Source of the DNA: AC-51 sp036265325
GTDB taxonomy: Bacteria > Actinomycetota > UBA4738 > HRBIN12
Reading direction: 5' to 3'
Assembly: GCA_036265325.1 (NCBI GenBank)
Contig: DATAPH010000088.1
Coordinates: 1-64,000, forward strand
DNA: 64,000 nt
Shown here: piece after piece, positions 24,640 through 32,899 of the stretch
Numbering within the stretch: the first letter of the stretch is position 1
Layout: each line of letters starts with the position of its first letter
The notes under the pieces: generated by a model
Seen by the model: the letters and a program-made list of their open reading frames with translations, nothing else
What the model was told of the DNA's origin: nothing
The model's database searches: none
Made by a program: the position numbers and the translations under genes

Positions 24640-25035
24640 ATGATCGACGTCGAGACCATCGCCGGCATCCCGCTGTTCGACGGCCTGCCACCCGAAGACC
24701 TGGCGCGGATAGCAAGTTGGCTCGAGCCGATAGACGTTCCGGCCGACTGGCACCTGCTGAACCAGGGCTCATTCCCGGACGGCTTCTTCGTCGTGCTCGA
24801 AGGAACCGTCCGCATCGAGCGCAACGGCGAGCCCGTCGCGGAGCTCGGACCGGGTGACTTCTTCGGCGAGATCGCCTTGCTCGAGGACAACAAGCGGACG
24901 GCGTCCGTCGCGACGGCCACGCGGGTGCGCGCCGCCGTCATGGCTCAGGCGGACTTCTTCGAGATGACCGCCCAGATACCGGCGATCAGCAAGCGGATCA
25001 CCGACGCCGCGATCTCGAGGTTCCCGAAGCGCTAG
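24640..25035 (+). CDS. Cyclic-nucleotide-binding-domain protein
   Basis: A 131-residue single cNMP-binding domain of the CRP/PKA-R fold without any DNA-binding domain. IPLFDGLPPEDLARIA is the N-terminal helix and LEGTVRIERNGEPVAELGPGDFFGEIALLEDNKRTASVAT spans the beta-roll and phosphate-binding cassette (G-E-I-A-L-L...R-T-A). The cassette Arg is present, so it may bind cAMP or a related nucleotide. Partner unknown; in some actinobacteria such stand-alone domains act as adaptor proteins. The alternative start is 24631. Confidence 0.8.
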   Translation: MIDVETIAGIPLFDGLPPEDLARIASWLEPIDVPADWHLLNQGSFPDGFFVVLEGTVRIERNGEPVAELGPGDFFGEIALLEDNKRTASVATATRVRAAVMAQADFFEMTAQIPAISKRITDAAISRFPKR

Positions 25036-25481
25036 CGGCGGTCGCGGAAGAACGCGCGGAGCAGCTCGCCGCAGGCGTCAGCCTCGACGCCCGTCACGAG
25101 CTCGGCGCGATGGTTGAGCCGCGGATGCTGCACGAGATTGCCCAGCGATCCCGTGAAACCCGCCTTGGGGTCGGGCGCGCCGACGACGACGCGGTCCACG
25201 CGAGCGAGCACGACGGCGCCCGCGCACATCGCGCACGGCTCCAACGTCACGATCAAGGTGCAATCGTCGAGTCGCCAGGTGCCGAGTGCGTCGGCCGCGG
25301 CTCGGAGTGCGAGCACCTCCGCGTGGGCGGTGGGGTCCTGCCGCAGCTCTCGCTCGTTGCCCGCCGCGGCGACCTCGCGATCGTCGCGCACGACGACGCA
25401 GCCGATCGGGACGTCGTCGTGGTCGGGGCACCCGCGCGCCACCTCGAGCGCGCGGTCCATCCACTCGGCGTCAGTAGGCAT
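25032..25481 (-). CDS. tadA: tRNA-specific adenosine deaminase
   Basis: A 149-residue zinc deaminase that converts A34 of tRNA-Arg(ACG) to inosine. HAEVLALRAAA supplies the His ligand and catalytic Glu, and TLEPCAMCAGAVV supplies the two Cys ligands. RVDRVVVGAPDPKAGFTGSLGNL fits TadA. Its substrate tRNA-Arg(ACG) is encoded at 37000-37072. It starts at the ATG inside the end of the upstream metallopeptidase gene (11-nt overlap). Confidence 0.93.
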   Translation of the reverse strand: MPTDAEWMDRALEVARGCPDHDDVPIGCVVVRDDREVAAAGNERELRQDPTAHAEVLALRAAADALGTWRLDDCTLIVTLEPCAMCAGAVVLARVDRVVVGAPDPKAGFTGSLGNLVQHPRLNHRAELVTGVEADACGELLRAFFRDRR

Positions 25482-25821
25482 CGATGTCGCGCAGGCGGTC
25501 GTCGCTGATGCCGAAGTGGTGCGCAACCTCGTGGGCAACGGTACGCGCGACCTGTGCGCGCACACGCTCGCCGTCGGGCCCGGCATAGGCGACGATCGAC
25601 GCGCGGTACAGCGTGATCGTGTCCGGGAGCACGTTGGTGTAGCCGCTGCCACGGCGCGAGAGCGGGATCCCGTGATACAGGCCGAGCAGGCCCGGTTGCC
25701 CCGACGGCGGATAGTCCTCGATCAGGACGGAGACGTTGTCCATCGCCTGGTGCACCCATTCGGGCAAGCCGTCGATCGCTTCGACGACGAGCTCTTCGAA
25801 GCGGTCGGCCGAGACGGACAT
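25471..25821 (-). CDS. Small zincin-like metallopeptidase family protein (PF06262)
   Basis: A 116-residue protein with the minimal gluzincin-type fold of the former DUF1025 family. VAHEVAHHFGISDDRLRD is the H-E-x-x-H motif with a downstream Asp ligand. The N-terminal FEELVVEAIDGLPEWV is characteristic of the family. The product is upstream of and overlaps tadA. A TACGCT -10-like element ends 7 nt before the ATG. No substrate is known for the family. Confidence 0.85.
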   Translation of the reverse strand: MSVSADRFEELVVEAIDGLPEWVHQAMDNVSVLIEDYPPSGQPGLLGLYHGIPLSRRGSGYTNVLPDTITLYRASIVAYAGPDGERVRAQVARTVAHEVAHHFGISDDRLRDIDAY

Positions 25822-25828
25822 GCCGCGT

Positions 25829-25834
25829 AGCGTA
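25829..25834 (-). promoter_or_regulatory. -10-like TACGCT for the zincin-tadA pair
   Basis: On the minus strand TACGCT ends 7 nt before the ATG of the metallopeptidase gene. Confidence 0.4.
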
Positions 25835-25849
25835 CGAGTCGCCCGTGCG

Positions 25850-26434
25850 TTACGCCGACGGCAGCCACGCGGCGCGCGATGCCTCGAACGCGTCGATCGC
25901 GTCGGTGTGGCGAAGCGTGAGCCCGATGTCGTCGAACCCTTCCATCAGGCGCCAGCGCGTGAACTGCTCCATGTCGAAGGTCTCGTCGAGGCCCGGCGCA
26001 CGCACCGTCAGCGTGTCGAGATCGATCTCGATGCGCGTGGCGGGGTCGTCGAGCGAGGCGTCCATCAGCGCGCGCACCGATTCCTCGCGGACCTCGATCG
26101 GCAGCAGGCCGATCTTCAGACAGTTGTTCCGGAAGATGTCGGCGAAGCTCGGGGAGATCACCGCCTTGAAGCCGTGATCCTCGATCGCCCAGGGTGCGTG
26201 CTCGCGGCTCGAGCCGCACCCGAAGTTGGGGCCGGCGACGAGGATCGTCGCCCCGGCGTACCGCGGGTCGTTCAGGATGAAGGTCGGGTCCTTCCGCCAC
26301 GCCTCGAACAGGAACGGGCCGAACCCCGTGCGTTCGATCCGCTTGAGATGTTCCGCCGGGATGATCTGGTCCGTATCGACGTCGGAGCGGTCCAACGGAA
26401 GCGCGGTGCCCTCGATGCGTCCGATCGGTTCCAT
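25850..26434 (-). CDS. leuD: 3-isopropylmalate dehydratase small subunit
   Basis: A 194-residue swivel domain of isopropylmalate isomerase, which converts 2- to 3-isopropylmalate in leucine synthesis together with LeuC. DRSDVDTDQIIPAEHLKRI at the N-terminus and GPNFGCGSSREHAPWAI are the family signatures. The ATG overlaps the leuC stop by one base (TGATG), so the two subunits are coupled. Confidence 0.96.
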   Translation of the reverse strand: MEPIGRIEGTALPLDRSDVDTDQIIPAEHLKRIERTGFGPFLFEAWRKDPTFILNDPRYAGATILVAGPNFGCGSSREHAPWAIEDHGFKAVISPSFADIFRNNCLKIGLLPIEVREESVRALMDASLDDPATRIEIDLDTLTVRAPGLDETFDMEQFTRWRLMEGFDDIGLTLRHTDAIDAFEASRAAWLPSA

Positions 26435-27825
26435 CACAGATCCTCCGGGGTCGTGAAGTGCCCGGCGATGGCGGTGGCCGCCGCGACCCGCGGGCTCACG
26501 AGGTGTGTGCGGCCGCCTTTGCCCTGGCGTCCCTCGAAGTTGCGGTTGCTCGTCGAGGCGCTCCGCTCGCCCGGCTGCAAGATGTCGGGGTTCATCCCCA
26601 GGCACATCGAACAGCCGGCGCCGCGCCAATCGAACCCCGCCGCGTTGAAGACCTCGTCGAGGCCCTCCTCCTCGGCCTGCATCTTGACCGCGACGCTGCC
26701 GGGAACCACGAGTGCCCGGATGCCCTCTGCGACACGACGGCCGCGCACGACGTCTGCCGCGACCCGCAGGTCCTCGATCCGTGAATTGGTGCATGAACCG
26801 ATGAAGACGGTGTCGGGCCGGATGTCGCGGAGCGCGGTGCCCGGTTCAAGCGCCATATAGGCGAGGGCGCGCTCGGCGGCCTCCTTGCGCCCGCTCTCGC
26901 CGAACGAGGACGGATCGGGCACCGCGCCGTCGATCGTCGTCGATTGCGCGGGATTGGTCCCCCAACTCACGTACGGCCGCAGCGTCGCGGCGTCGAGCGT
27001 GACCTCGGTGTCGAACGATGCGCCCCGATCGGTCGGGAGCGTCCGCCAGTGCTCGAGAGCGGCGTCCCACTCGGCATCCTTCGGCGCGTGCGCGCGACCC
27101 TTCACGTAGGCGAACGTCGTCTCGTCCGGCGCGACGACGCCGGCGCGCGCACCGCCCTCGATCGACATGTTGCAGATCGTCATGCGGCCTTCCATCGAGA
27201 GCGCCTCGATCGCCGAGCCTCGGTACTCGATCACGTGACCCGCGCCGCCCCCGGTTCCGATCCGGTTGATGATCGCGAGGATGATGTCCTTGGCGCTGCA
27301 GTTGGGTGGCAAGTCGCCCTCGACGGTGACGGCCATCCACTTCGGCCGGCTCTGCGGCAGCGTCTGCGTCGCGAGCACGTGCTCGACCTCGCTGGTGCCG
27401 ATGCCGAACGCCAGCGCGCCGAACGCGCCGTGCGTCGAGGTGTGGGAGTCGCCGCACACGATGGTCATGCCGGGCTGCGTGTAGCCCTGCTCCGGGCCGA
27501 TCACGTGCACGATCCCCTGGCCGCCCGAACCCCACGGGTACAGCGTGATGCCGAACTCGTCGGCGTTGGCCTGGAGGGCTTGCATCTGCCGGGCGCTCAC
27601 CGCGTCGGTGACCGGACCGTCCGTCGTCGGGACGTTGTGGTCCATCGTCGCGACGGTGAGATCGGGACGCCGCACCGGCCGATCCGTCATCCGCAACCCG
27701 TCGAAGGCCTGCGGGCTCGTGACCTCGTGCACGAGGTGAAGGTCGATGTAGAGGAGGTCCGGCTCGCCGTCGGCGCTTCGGACGACGTGGTGGTCCCAGA
27801 TCTTCTCGGCGAGCGTCTTGGGCAT
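26434..27825 (-). CDS. leuC: 3-isopropylmalate dehydratase large subunit
   Basis: A 463-residue aconitase-family [4Fe-4S] enzyme. VCGDSHTSTHGAFGALAFGIGTSEVEHVLATQ holds the first cluster cysteine region, and IGSCTNSRIEDLR and GCSMCLGMNPD carry the remaining cluster ligands. AAGGAGC lies 7 nt before the ATG of MPKTLAEK; a longer in-frame reading would cover the operator region and is rejected. It is divergent from an IclR regulator. Confidence 0.96.
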   Translation of the reverse strand: MPKTLAEKIWDHHVVRSADGEPDLLYIDLHLVHEVTSPQAFDGLRMTDRPVRRPDLTVATMDHNVPTTDGPVTDAVSARQMQALQANADEFGITLYPWGSGGQGIVHVIGPEQGYTQPGMTIVCGDSHTSTHGAFGALAFGIGTSEVEHVLATQTLPQSRPKWMAVTVEGDLPPNCSAKDIILAIINRIGTGGGAGHVIEYRGSAIEALSMEGRMTICNMSIEGGARAGVVAPDETTFAYVKGRAHAPKDAEWDAALEHWRTLPTDRGASFDTEVTLDAATLRPYVSWGTNPAQSTTIDGAVPDPSSFGESGRKEAAERALAYMALEPGTALRDIRPDTVFIGSCTNSRIEDLRVAADVVRGRRVAEGIRALVVPGSVAVKMQAEEEGLDEVFNAAGFDWRGAGCSMCLGMNPDILQPGERSASTSNRNFEGRQGKGGRTHLVSPRVAAATAIAGHFTTPEDL

Positions 27826-27875
27826 CGTTGGTTGCTCCTTGGGCAAGCGGTACGCCGCCGACCTGGTAGGTTGGA

Positions 27876-27892
27876 GTTCCAAATAATGGAAC
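27876..27892. promoter_or_regulatory. IclR-type operator 1
   Basis: GTTCCAAATAATGGAAC is a perfect 6-5-6 inverted repeat with an AT-rich centre, in the leuC/iclR divergent space, 51 nt upstream of the leuC ATG. Confidence 0.7.
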
Positions 27893-27895
27893 TCA

Positions 27896-27912
27896 GTTCC
27901 AAATAGTGGACA
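27896..27912. promoter_or_regulatory. IclR-type operator 2
   Basis: GTTCCAAATAGTGGACA repeats operator 1 with its centre exactly 20 bp away, so both lie on the same DNA face. Its right arm is degenerate (TGGACA instead of TGGAAC). Confidence 0.65.
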
Positions 27913-27990
27913 TCACATTAGCAGGCGCCGAGGGCACACGGGCGCCAACGGTTGTCAGCAGGTCGACGAACAGCCGCAGGGAGCCAGGCC

Positions 27991-28782
27991 ATGCCGAGAA
28001 CGGTTCAGGATGAGGAAACGTTCGCCTCCTTGGTGGACGACAACGCCGCGATCCAGCGCGGCTGGAGCGCCACGGCGGCACCCGCACCGGCGACAGGCGT
28101 CGGCGTGCTCGATCGTGCCGTCGATGTCCTCGACGCCGTCGAAGGCGGCGCGCGGTCGTTCACGGCGATCGCCGACGCGACCGGCCTCACGAAGCCGACC
28201 GCGCACCGGATGATCACCGCGCTGCAGGCCCACGGGTTCTTGATGCATGTCGGCGGTGTCGGATACGCACTGGGCCCACGCCTGCTCAACCTCGCATCGA
28301 CGGCGCTTCGCGAGCTTCCACTCCGTCAGTTGGCGCGTCCATCGCTCGAGCAGCTCACGCGAACCACGGGCGAATCCGCGCAGCTCTACGTGCGCCACGG
28401 CGATCGCCGGATCTGCGTCGACGCCGTCGAATCGGAGAACGAGCTCCGCACGATCGTCCAGGTCGGCGCGTCACTCCCGCTCGGCCGGGGCTCTGCCGGC
28501 AAGGTGTTCCTCGCCTGGGGTCCGCCCTCCGACGAAGACGTGGAGGACATCCTCCAGTCCATCGCCACGACCCGCCGCCGCGGCTGGGCCGACAGTTACG
28601 GCGAGCGTGAGCCCGGCGTCGCGTCGGTCAGCGCACCGATCTTCGGGCCGCACGACCACCTGCTCGCGGCCATCTCGGTGTCGGGCCCGCGGTCGCGCCT
28701 CGCGCCGCTGCAGGCAAAACGGTACGGACCCGCGGTCGTCGAGGCGGCGAAACAGGTCGAGCGGCTGCTGGGCCGGAGCTAA
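27991..28782 (+). CDS. IclR-family transcriptional regulator, probable regulator of leuCD
   Basis: A 263-residue regulator. An N-terminal winged helix (~40-95: VLDRAVDVLDAV...IADATGLTKPTAHRMITAL) is followed by the IclR effector domain (~110-255: LPLGRGSAGKVFLAW; ISVSGPRSRL). In actinobacteria, IclR proteins divergent from leuCD (LtbR/NdgR group) control leucine and related biosynthesis, and twin inverted repeats lie between the genes here. The ATG is chosen with CAGGGAG upstream; a GTG 13 codons earlier is possible. Confidence 0.9.
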   Translation: MPRTVQDEETFASLVDDNAAIQRGWSATAAPAPATGVGVLDRAVDVLDAVEGGARSFTAIADATGLTKPTAHRMITALQAHGFLMHVGGVGYALGPRLLNLASTALRELPLRQLARPSLEQLTRTTGESAQLYVRHGDRRICVDAVESENELRTIVQVGASLPLGRGSAGKVFLAWGPPSDEDVEDILQSIATTRRRGWADSYGEREPGVASVSAPIFGPHDHLLAAISVSGPRSRLAPLQAKRYGPAVVEAAKQVERLLGRS

Positions 28783-28789
28783 CGCGCGG

Positions 28790-29761
28790 CTACCAGGCGT
28801 ACGCCTCGGGCGCCCGGCCGCCCGGCCCGGGAAACGTCATGTCCAATGCTTCGAGCACGTCGTCGGACAGCCGGATCTGCAGCGCGCGCATCGAGCCCAA
28901 CAGCTGCGCCTCCGTCCGGGGGCCGATGATCGGGGCGGTCACGGCCGGTTGATGCAACAGCCAGGCCAACGCCACATCAGCCGGCCGCTCCCCCAGCTCC
29001 TTGCACAGGTGCTCGAACCGATCGAGCTGATCGCGCTCGGACTCCAACCTGCCCTGCATGTAGTCCTGCGCGCGGCGTCCCTCGGTGACCTTCTCCAACG
29101 CGCCCGCGAGCAGTCCGCCGGCCAGCGGGCTATACGGGATCAGGCCCATCCCGTACTCCTGCACCGACGGGATCACCTCGAGCTCGACCGAGCGCTGCAT
29201 CAGGTTGTAGACGGATTGCTCGGTCGCGAGGCCGAGTGACCGGCGCCACGACGCGATCTCGTTCGCGCGGGCGATGTGCCAGCCGGCGAAGTTCGACGAT
29301 CCGACGTACAGGACCTTGCCCTGCCGCTTGAGCTGATCCATCGCCTCCCAGATCTCGTCCCACCAGGCCTCGCGGTCGATGTGTTGCATCTGGTAGAGGT
29401 CGATGCGATCGGTGCGGAGACGGCGCAACGACGCCTCGCACTGGTGGATGATCGACAACTTCGACAGCCGCGATTCGTTCGGCAGGTCGCCCATCTGCCC
29501 GTAGACCTTCGTCGCGAGCACCACCGTGTCGCGTCGCCCCTCGCCCTTGTCGAACCAACGCCCGATGATCTCCTCGGTCGCGCCGACGCCGAGGTGACGG
29601 CCATACACGTTCGCTGTGTCCACGAAGTTGATCCCGTAGGCGACGGCCGTGTCCAAGATCGTGTGGCTGTCTTCCTCCGATGTGTGCGGGCCGAAGTTCA
29701 TCGTGCCCAGACACAGCCGCGAGACGACGAGCCCCAATCGTCCGACGTGGGTGTACTCCAC
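28790..29761 (-). CDS. Aldo/keto reductase
   Basis: A 323-residue NADPH-dependent (beta/alpha)8 oxidoreductase. GINFVDTANVYG has the Asp-Tyr catalytic residues, VLATKVYG the Lys, and LYQMQHIDREAWWDEIWEAMDQL the His region. The C-terminal IIGPRTEAQLLGSM is the cofactor-binding part. It looks like the YajO/Kv-beta-like AKR group. GTG start; TAGACT ends 6 nt before it. Confidence 0.9.
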   Translation of the reverse strand: MEYTHVGRLGLVVSRLCLGTMNFGPHTSEEDSHTILDTAVAYGINFVDTANVYGRHLGVGATEEIIGRWFDKGEGRRDTVVLATKVYGQMGDLPNESRLSKLSIIHQCEASLRRLRTDRIDLYQMQHIDREAWWDEIWEAMDQLKRQGKVLYVGSSNFAGWHIARANEIASWRRSLGLATEQSVYNLMQRSVELEVIPSVQEYGMGLIPYSPLAGGLLAGALEKVTEGRRAQDYMQGRLESERDQLDRFEHLCKELGERPADVALAWLLHQPAVTAPIIGPRTEAQLLGSMRALQIRLSDDVLEALDMTFPGPGGRAPEAYAW

Positions 29762-29767
29762 GGTCCG

Positions 29768-29773
29768 AGTCTA
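29768..29773 (-). promoter_or_regulatory. -10-like TAGACT for the aldo/keto reductase gene
   Basis: On the minus strand TAGACT ends 6 nt before the GTG. It faces the promoter of the divergent exporter gene 25 nt away. Confidence 0.4.
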
Positions 29774-29798
29774 CGACCGCTTCATAGGGCAACCCGCT

Positions 29799-29804
29799 TA
29801 CCCT
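29799..29804 (+). promoter_or_regulatory. -10-like TACCCT for the MFS gene at 29813
   Basis: TACCCT ends 8 nt before the ATG, without a Shine-Dalgarno. Confidence 0.4.
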
Positions 29805-29812
29805 GGGGCCCG

Positions 29813-31195
29813 ATGGACCCCGTGATGGAACCCGCGCCGGCCACGACCGCGCGCGCAGCGCAGCCGGCGCCCTGGCGCGAGGTCTTCCGGGGCAGGAACG
29901 GCCGGCTCGTCGTCGGGCTGCTGCTGTTCGAGACGCTCGGTGCGATCCACATGCTGATCGTGTCCACCGTGATGCCGGCGGTGCTGAGCGATCTTGGCAA
30001 CCTGACTCTGTACGGCTGGGCCGGCGCGGCATGGGCGCTCGCGATGATCGGGACGATCCCGATCGTGACGTCGGCGGCGGACCGCCTCGGCACCCGGCCG
30101 ATGATCCTCGTGACGGCCGCGCTCTATGTGATCGGCCTGACGATCTCGGCGGCCGCTCCGTCGATGGCGGTGCTCGTGGCCGGTCGGTTCGTGCAGGGCG
30201 CGGCGAGCGGCGCGGCGTACGCCCTGTCGATCAGCGCGATCGCGAAGACGATGTCGCCCGCGCTGCGGCCCCGTGTGCTCGCGGTGATGGCCACGGCGTG
30301 GCTGCTTCCGGGACTGTTCGGGCCGTTGATCGCGGGGTTCCTCGCCGACAACCTGAGCTGGCGATGGGCGTTCATCGTGCCGATCCCGTTCCTGTTCCTG
30401 TCGGTGGTGATGATCTACCCGGCGCTTCGCGACCGGCCCGACGCCGAAGCGGCGCCCGCGCCCGTCGGCGGCGCGCTGCTCGTCACGCTGGGCGCAGGGT
30501 TGTTCCTCGCGGGCCTCGACGGCGGTTCGTTCGTCTCTCCGATCCTCGCGGTCATCGGGCTGGTCCTGCTGATCGTGGCGCTGCGGCGGCTCGTGCAGCC
30601 GGGGACGTTCGTCGCACGGCGAGGCGCGCCGGCTGCCGCGTTGTGCGCGTTCCTGTTGTCGATGGCGTTCACGTCGATGGACAACTATGTGCCGCTGATG
30701 CTCACGCACGTCCGCGGCATGTCGATCACGGCCGCGGGCGTCACGATCTCGGTCGCGGCGCTCACCTGGGCGCTCGGATCGTGGTGGCAGTCCCACGCCG
30801 TCGGGCACCGCAGCTACGGCTGGCTCGTGATGATGGGCGCGCTGATCTTCCTCGTCGGGATCGCGGTCACCATCTGGGTGCTGCACGGCTCGCCGTTGTG
30901 GCTCATCGTGATCGCATGGATGACGGCCGGGTTCGGGATGGGAACCGCGTTCCCGGTGATCCCGCAGTCGGTGATGGCGGGCGCAGCCGAAGGGGCGGAG
31001 GCTCGCGAGCTGTCGCCCACGCTGCTGATGGACACCCTTGGGATCGCCGTGGGCGCGGGCGTCGCCGGCGCGGCGATCGCGCGGACCGCCGACGCCGGGC
31101 TGTCCCTTGTCACCGGGCTGACGATCGCGTTCGCGATCTCCGCCGTGGCGGGCGTCATGATGGCGGCGCTTGCTCCGCGGATCGATCGGCGGTAG
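29813..31195 (+). CDS. MFS transporter (drug:proton antiporter type)
   Basis: A 460-residue protein with 12-14 membrane helices. SAADRLGTRPMILVTAALYVIG is the MFS loop 2-3 motif A, and FVQGAASGAAYALSISAI and WLLPGLFGPLIAGFLAD match motifs B and C of drug antiporters. Likely an exporter; substrate unknown. Its 3' end overlaps the convergent MFS gene by 41 nt. A second ATG lies 4 codons in. Confidence 0.85.
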   Translation: MDPVMEPAPATTARAAQPAPWREVFRGRNGRLVVGLLLFETLGAIHMLIVSTVMPAVLSDLGNLTLYGWAGAAWALAMIGTIPIVTSAADRLGTRPMILVTAALYVIGLTISAAAPSMAVLVAGRFVQGAASGAAYALSISAIAKTMSPALRPRVLAVMATAWLLPGLFGPLIAGFLADNLSWRWAFIVPIPFLFLSVVMIYPALRDRPDAEAAPAPVGGALLVTLGAGLFLAGLDGGSFVSPILAVIGLVLLIVALRRLVQPGTFVARRGAPAAALCAFLLSMAFTSMDNYVPLMLTHVRGMSITAAGVTISVAALTWALGSWWQSHAVGHRSYGWLVMMGALIFLVGIAVTIWVLHGSPLWLIVIAWMTAGFGMGTAFPVIPQSVMAGAAEGAEARELSPTLLMDTLGIAVGAGVAGAAIARTADAGLSLVTGLTIAFAISAVAGVMMAALAPRIDRR

Positions 31196-32459
31196 CCGCG
31201 AGCCTGCCGTCACGCTCGGGGTCGAGCGCGCCCGGCATCACCGCGAAGACCAACGTCGCGATCGCTCCGAGCACACCCGCCGCGATCAACACGGCGTCGG
31301 CGCCGAACGCCTTCGCCAGCGGCCCGACGACGAGGAACGACACCGGCGTGCCGAGGATCGAGATCATCCAGTCGAGCGACGACACGCGCCCGAGCAACTC
31401 GCCGGGCACGAGCCGCTGCATCGTCGTGAACCAGATCACGATCAGCACCGCGATCGACCCCTCGGCGATGAACGACACCGCCATCGCCTGAGGGATGTTG
31501 CCGACGAGCCCGAAGAAGGCGGTCATCCCCATCCCGACCGCCCAGCTGGCGTACATCACCGTGAGCGCGCGTTTCGGCAGACCGCCACGCTGCGCCATGT
31601 ACAGGGATGCGATCACGGAGCCGATGCCGCCGGCGCCGAACACGATCGCGAGCTGGAGCTCCGTCCCGTGGAGTTGATCAGCCACGACGAAGGGCACGAG
31701 CGTCTCCCACGGCCCCCATACGCAGAAGAGGCTCACCATGCCGCCGAGCATCCCCCATAGCAGCCAGCGGGTAGACAGGACGTAGGCGATGCCCTCCTTC
31801 ACGTCGGTCCACATATGCGTTTCGGTTTCGTGTGCGAACCGGTCGCCGCGGACGCGCATCAACCAGATGCAGACCGCCGACACCGCGAAGGTGAGCGCGT
31901 CGGCCAGGAAAGCCCACCCCGTCCCGGCGACGTGCACGACGATCGCGCCGATCGTGGGGCCGATCACGAGCCACGCGAGCGGCCGAACGGTCGAGGCGAT
32001 GGAGTTCGCCTCGACCAGGTGCTCCTCAGGCACGATCATCGGCACGATCGAGCTGAAGGCGGGTCCGAAGATCGCCTGACCCGCCCCGTACGGGAGCACC
32101 AGCGCGACGAGCAGCGGCGCCGTCAGGGCATCGAGCAAGATCAGCACGCCGATGGCCGAGATGGCGCACAGCCGCAGCAGGTCGCCGATGATCATGAGGT
32201 GGCGGCGGTCCATCCGGTCCGACAGCGCGCCGGTCGCGAGCAACAACAGGACCTGCGGCGCCGACCACGCGAACCCGACGAGCGCGAAGGTCGCGGGCGA
32301 CGCGTGGAGGTCCTTATAGACGAACCACGCGACGGCGAAGACGTAGATCCCGTCACCGATCATCGAGACGGTCTGGCCGATCCAGAGCAGCCGGAAGTCC
32401 CGGTGCTGCAACGGCCGGAGCACGCCGACACGCTGATAGAGCGGGAGCGACTCGGCCAT
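31155..32459 (-). CDS. MFS transporter (MFS_3, EntS-like)
   Basis: A 434-residue, 12-helix transporter. FRLLWIGQTVSMIGDGIYVFAVAWFVY is the typical first helix of the MFS_3/EntS-like group, and GALSDRMDRRHLMIIGDLLR is motif A. LVPGELLGRVSSLDWMIS is another mark of this group, which includes siderophore and macrolide exporters. The ATG at 32459 is preferred because TAGGGT ends 7 nt before it; a GTG 3 codons upstream is the alternative. Confidence 0.85.
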   Translation of the reverse strand: MAESLPLYQRVGVLRPLQHRDFRLLWIGQTVSMIGDGIYVFAVAWFVYKDLHASPATFALVGFAWSAPQVLLLLATGALSDRMDRRHLMIIGDLLRLCAISAIGVLILLDALTAPLLVALVLPYGAGQAIFGPAFSSIVPMIVPEEHLVEANSIASTVRPLAWLVIGPTIGAIVVHVAGTGWAFLADALTFAVSAVCIWLMRVRGDRFAHETETHMWTDVKEGIAYVLSTRWLLWGMLGGMVSLFCVWGPWETLVPFVVADQLHGTELQLAIVFGAGGIGSVIASLYMAQRGGLPKRALTVMYASWAVGMGMTAFFGLVGNIPQAMAVSFIAEGSIAVLIVIWFTTMQRLVPGELLGRVSSLDWMISILGTPVSFLVVGPLAKAFGADAVLIAAGVLGAIATLVFAVMPGALDPERDGRLAATADRSAEQAPPS

Positions 32460-32466
32460 GTCGTCC

Positions 32467-32472
32467 ACCCTA
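32467..32472 (-). promoter_or_regulatory. -10-like TAGGGT for the EntS-like MFS gene
   Basis: On the minus strand TAGGGT ends 7 nt before the ATG at 32459 and overlaps the alternative GTG at 32468, which argues against the latter. Confidence 0.4.
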
Positions 32473-32551
32473 CCCCCGGTCGGACGGGAGGCTGTCGACA
32501 GCGGTCGCGCGCGCGACCGTCGCCGAGCTGAGACTGCGTGGATCCGCCGGG

Positions 32552-32896
32552 TCAGTCGTCGCCGCGCTCGGGACCGCCGTCTTCGCCGGGCGGCTGCGGC
32601 GCCGACGTCGACCTACCAACGACGCCCGTCACCACGGAGGACGCATCGCCGGCCGGGGACGGCGCGGACGTCGACGTTGCCTCGTCGGGGCTCGGGTCGG
32701 CCGCTTCGTGATGGTCCGGCGTATCCGGGCGCAGCGGCGGACCGGTGACGACGCGGACCGCGCTGGCCGGCTGGGTCAGGCTCGTTCCCGCGACGGCGAA
32801 GGCGCCGGCGATGAGCGCGACGGCGACCACGGCGCCGACGACACCCCACCCGACGACCCCGACGATCCGACGCATCGGCAGACCGTACGCGCGCAC
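32552..32896 (-). CDS. Small membrane-anchored protein downstream of the sensor kinase
   Basis: A 114-residue protein with one N-terminal transmembrane segment (IVGVVGWGVVGAVVAVALIAGAFAVAG) and an extracytoplasmic tail rich in Pro, Ser, Thr, Asp and Glu of low complexity. It begins 3 nt after the kinase stop at a GTG (an ATG 7 codons later is possible), so it is in the same operon. It may sense or tune the kinase; no family recognised. Confidence 0.55.
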   Translation of the reverse strand: MRAYGLPMRRIVGVVGWGVVGAVVAVALIAGAFAVAGTSLTQPASAVRVVTGPPLRPDTPDHHEAADPSPDEATSTSAPSPAGDASSVVTGVVGRSTSAPQPPGEDGGPERGDD

Positions 32897-32899
32897 CGA

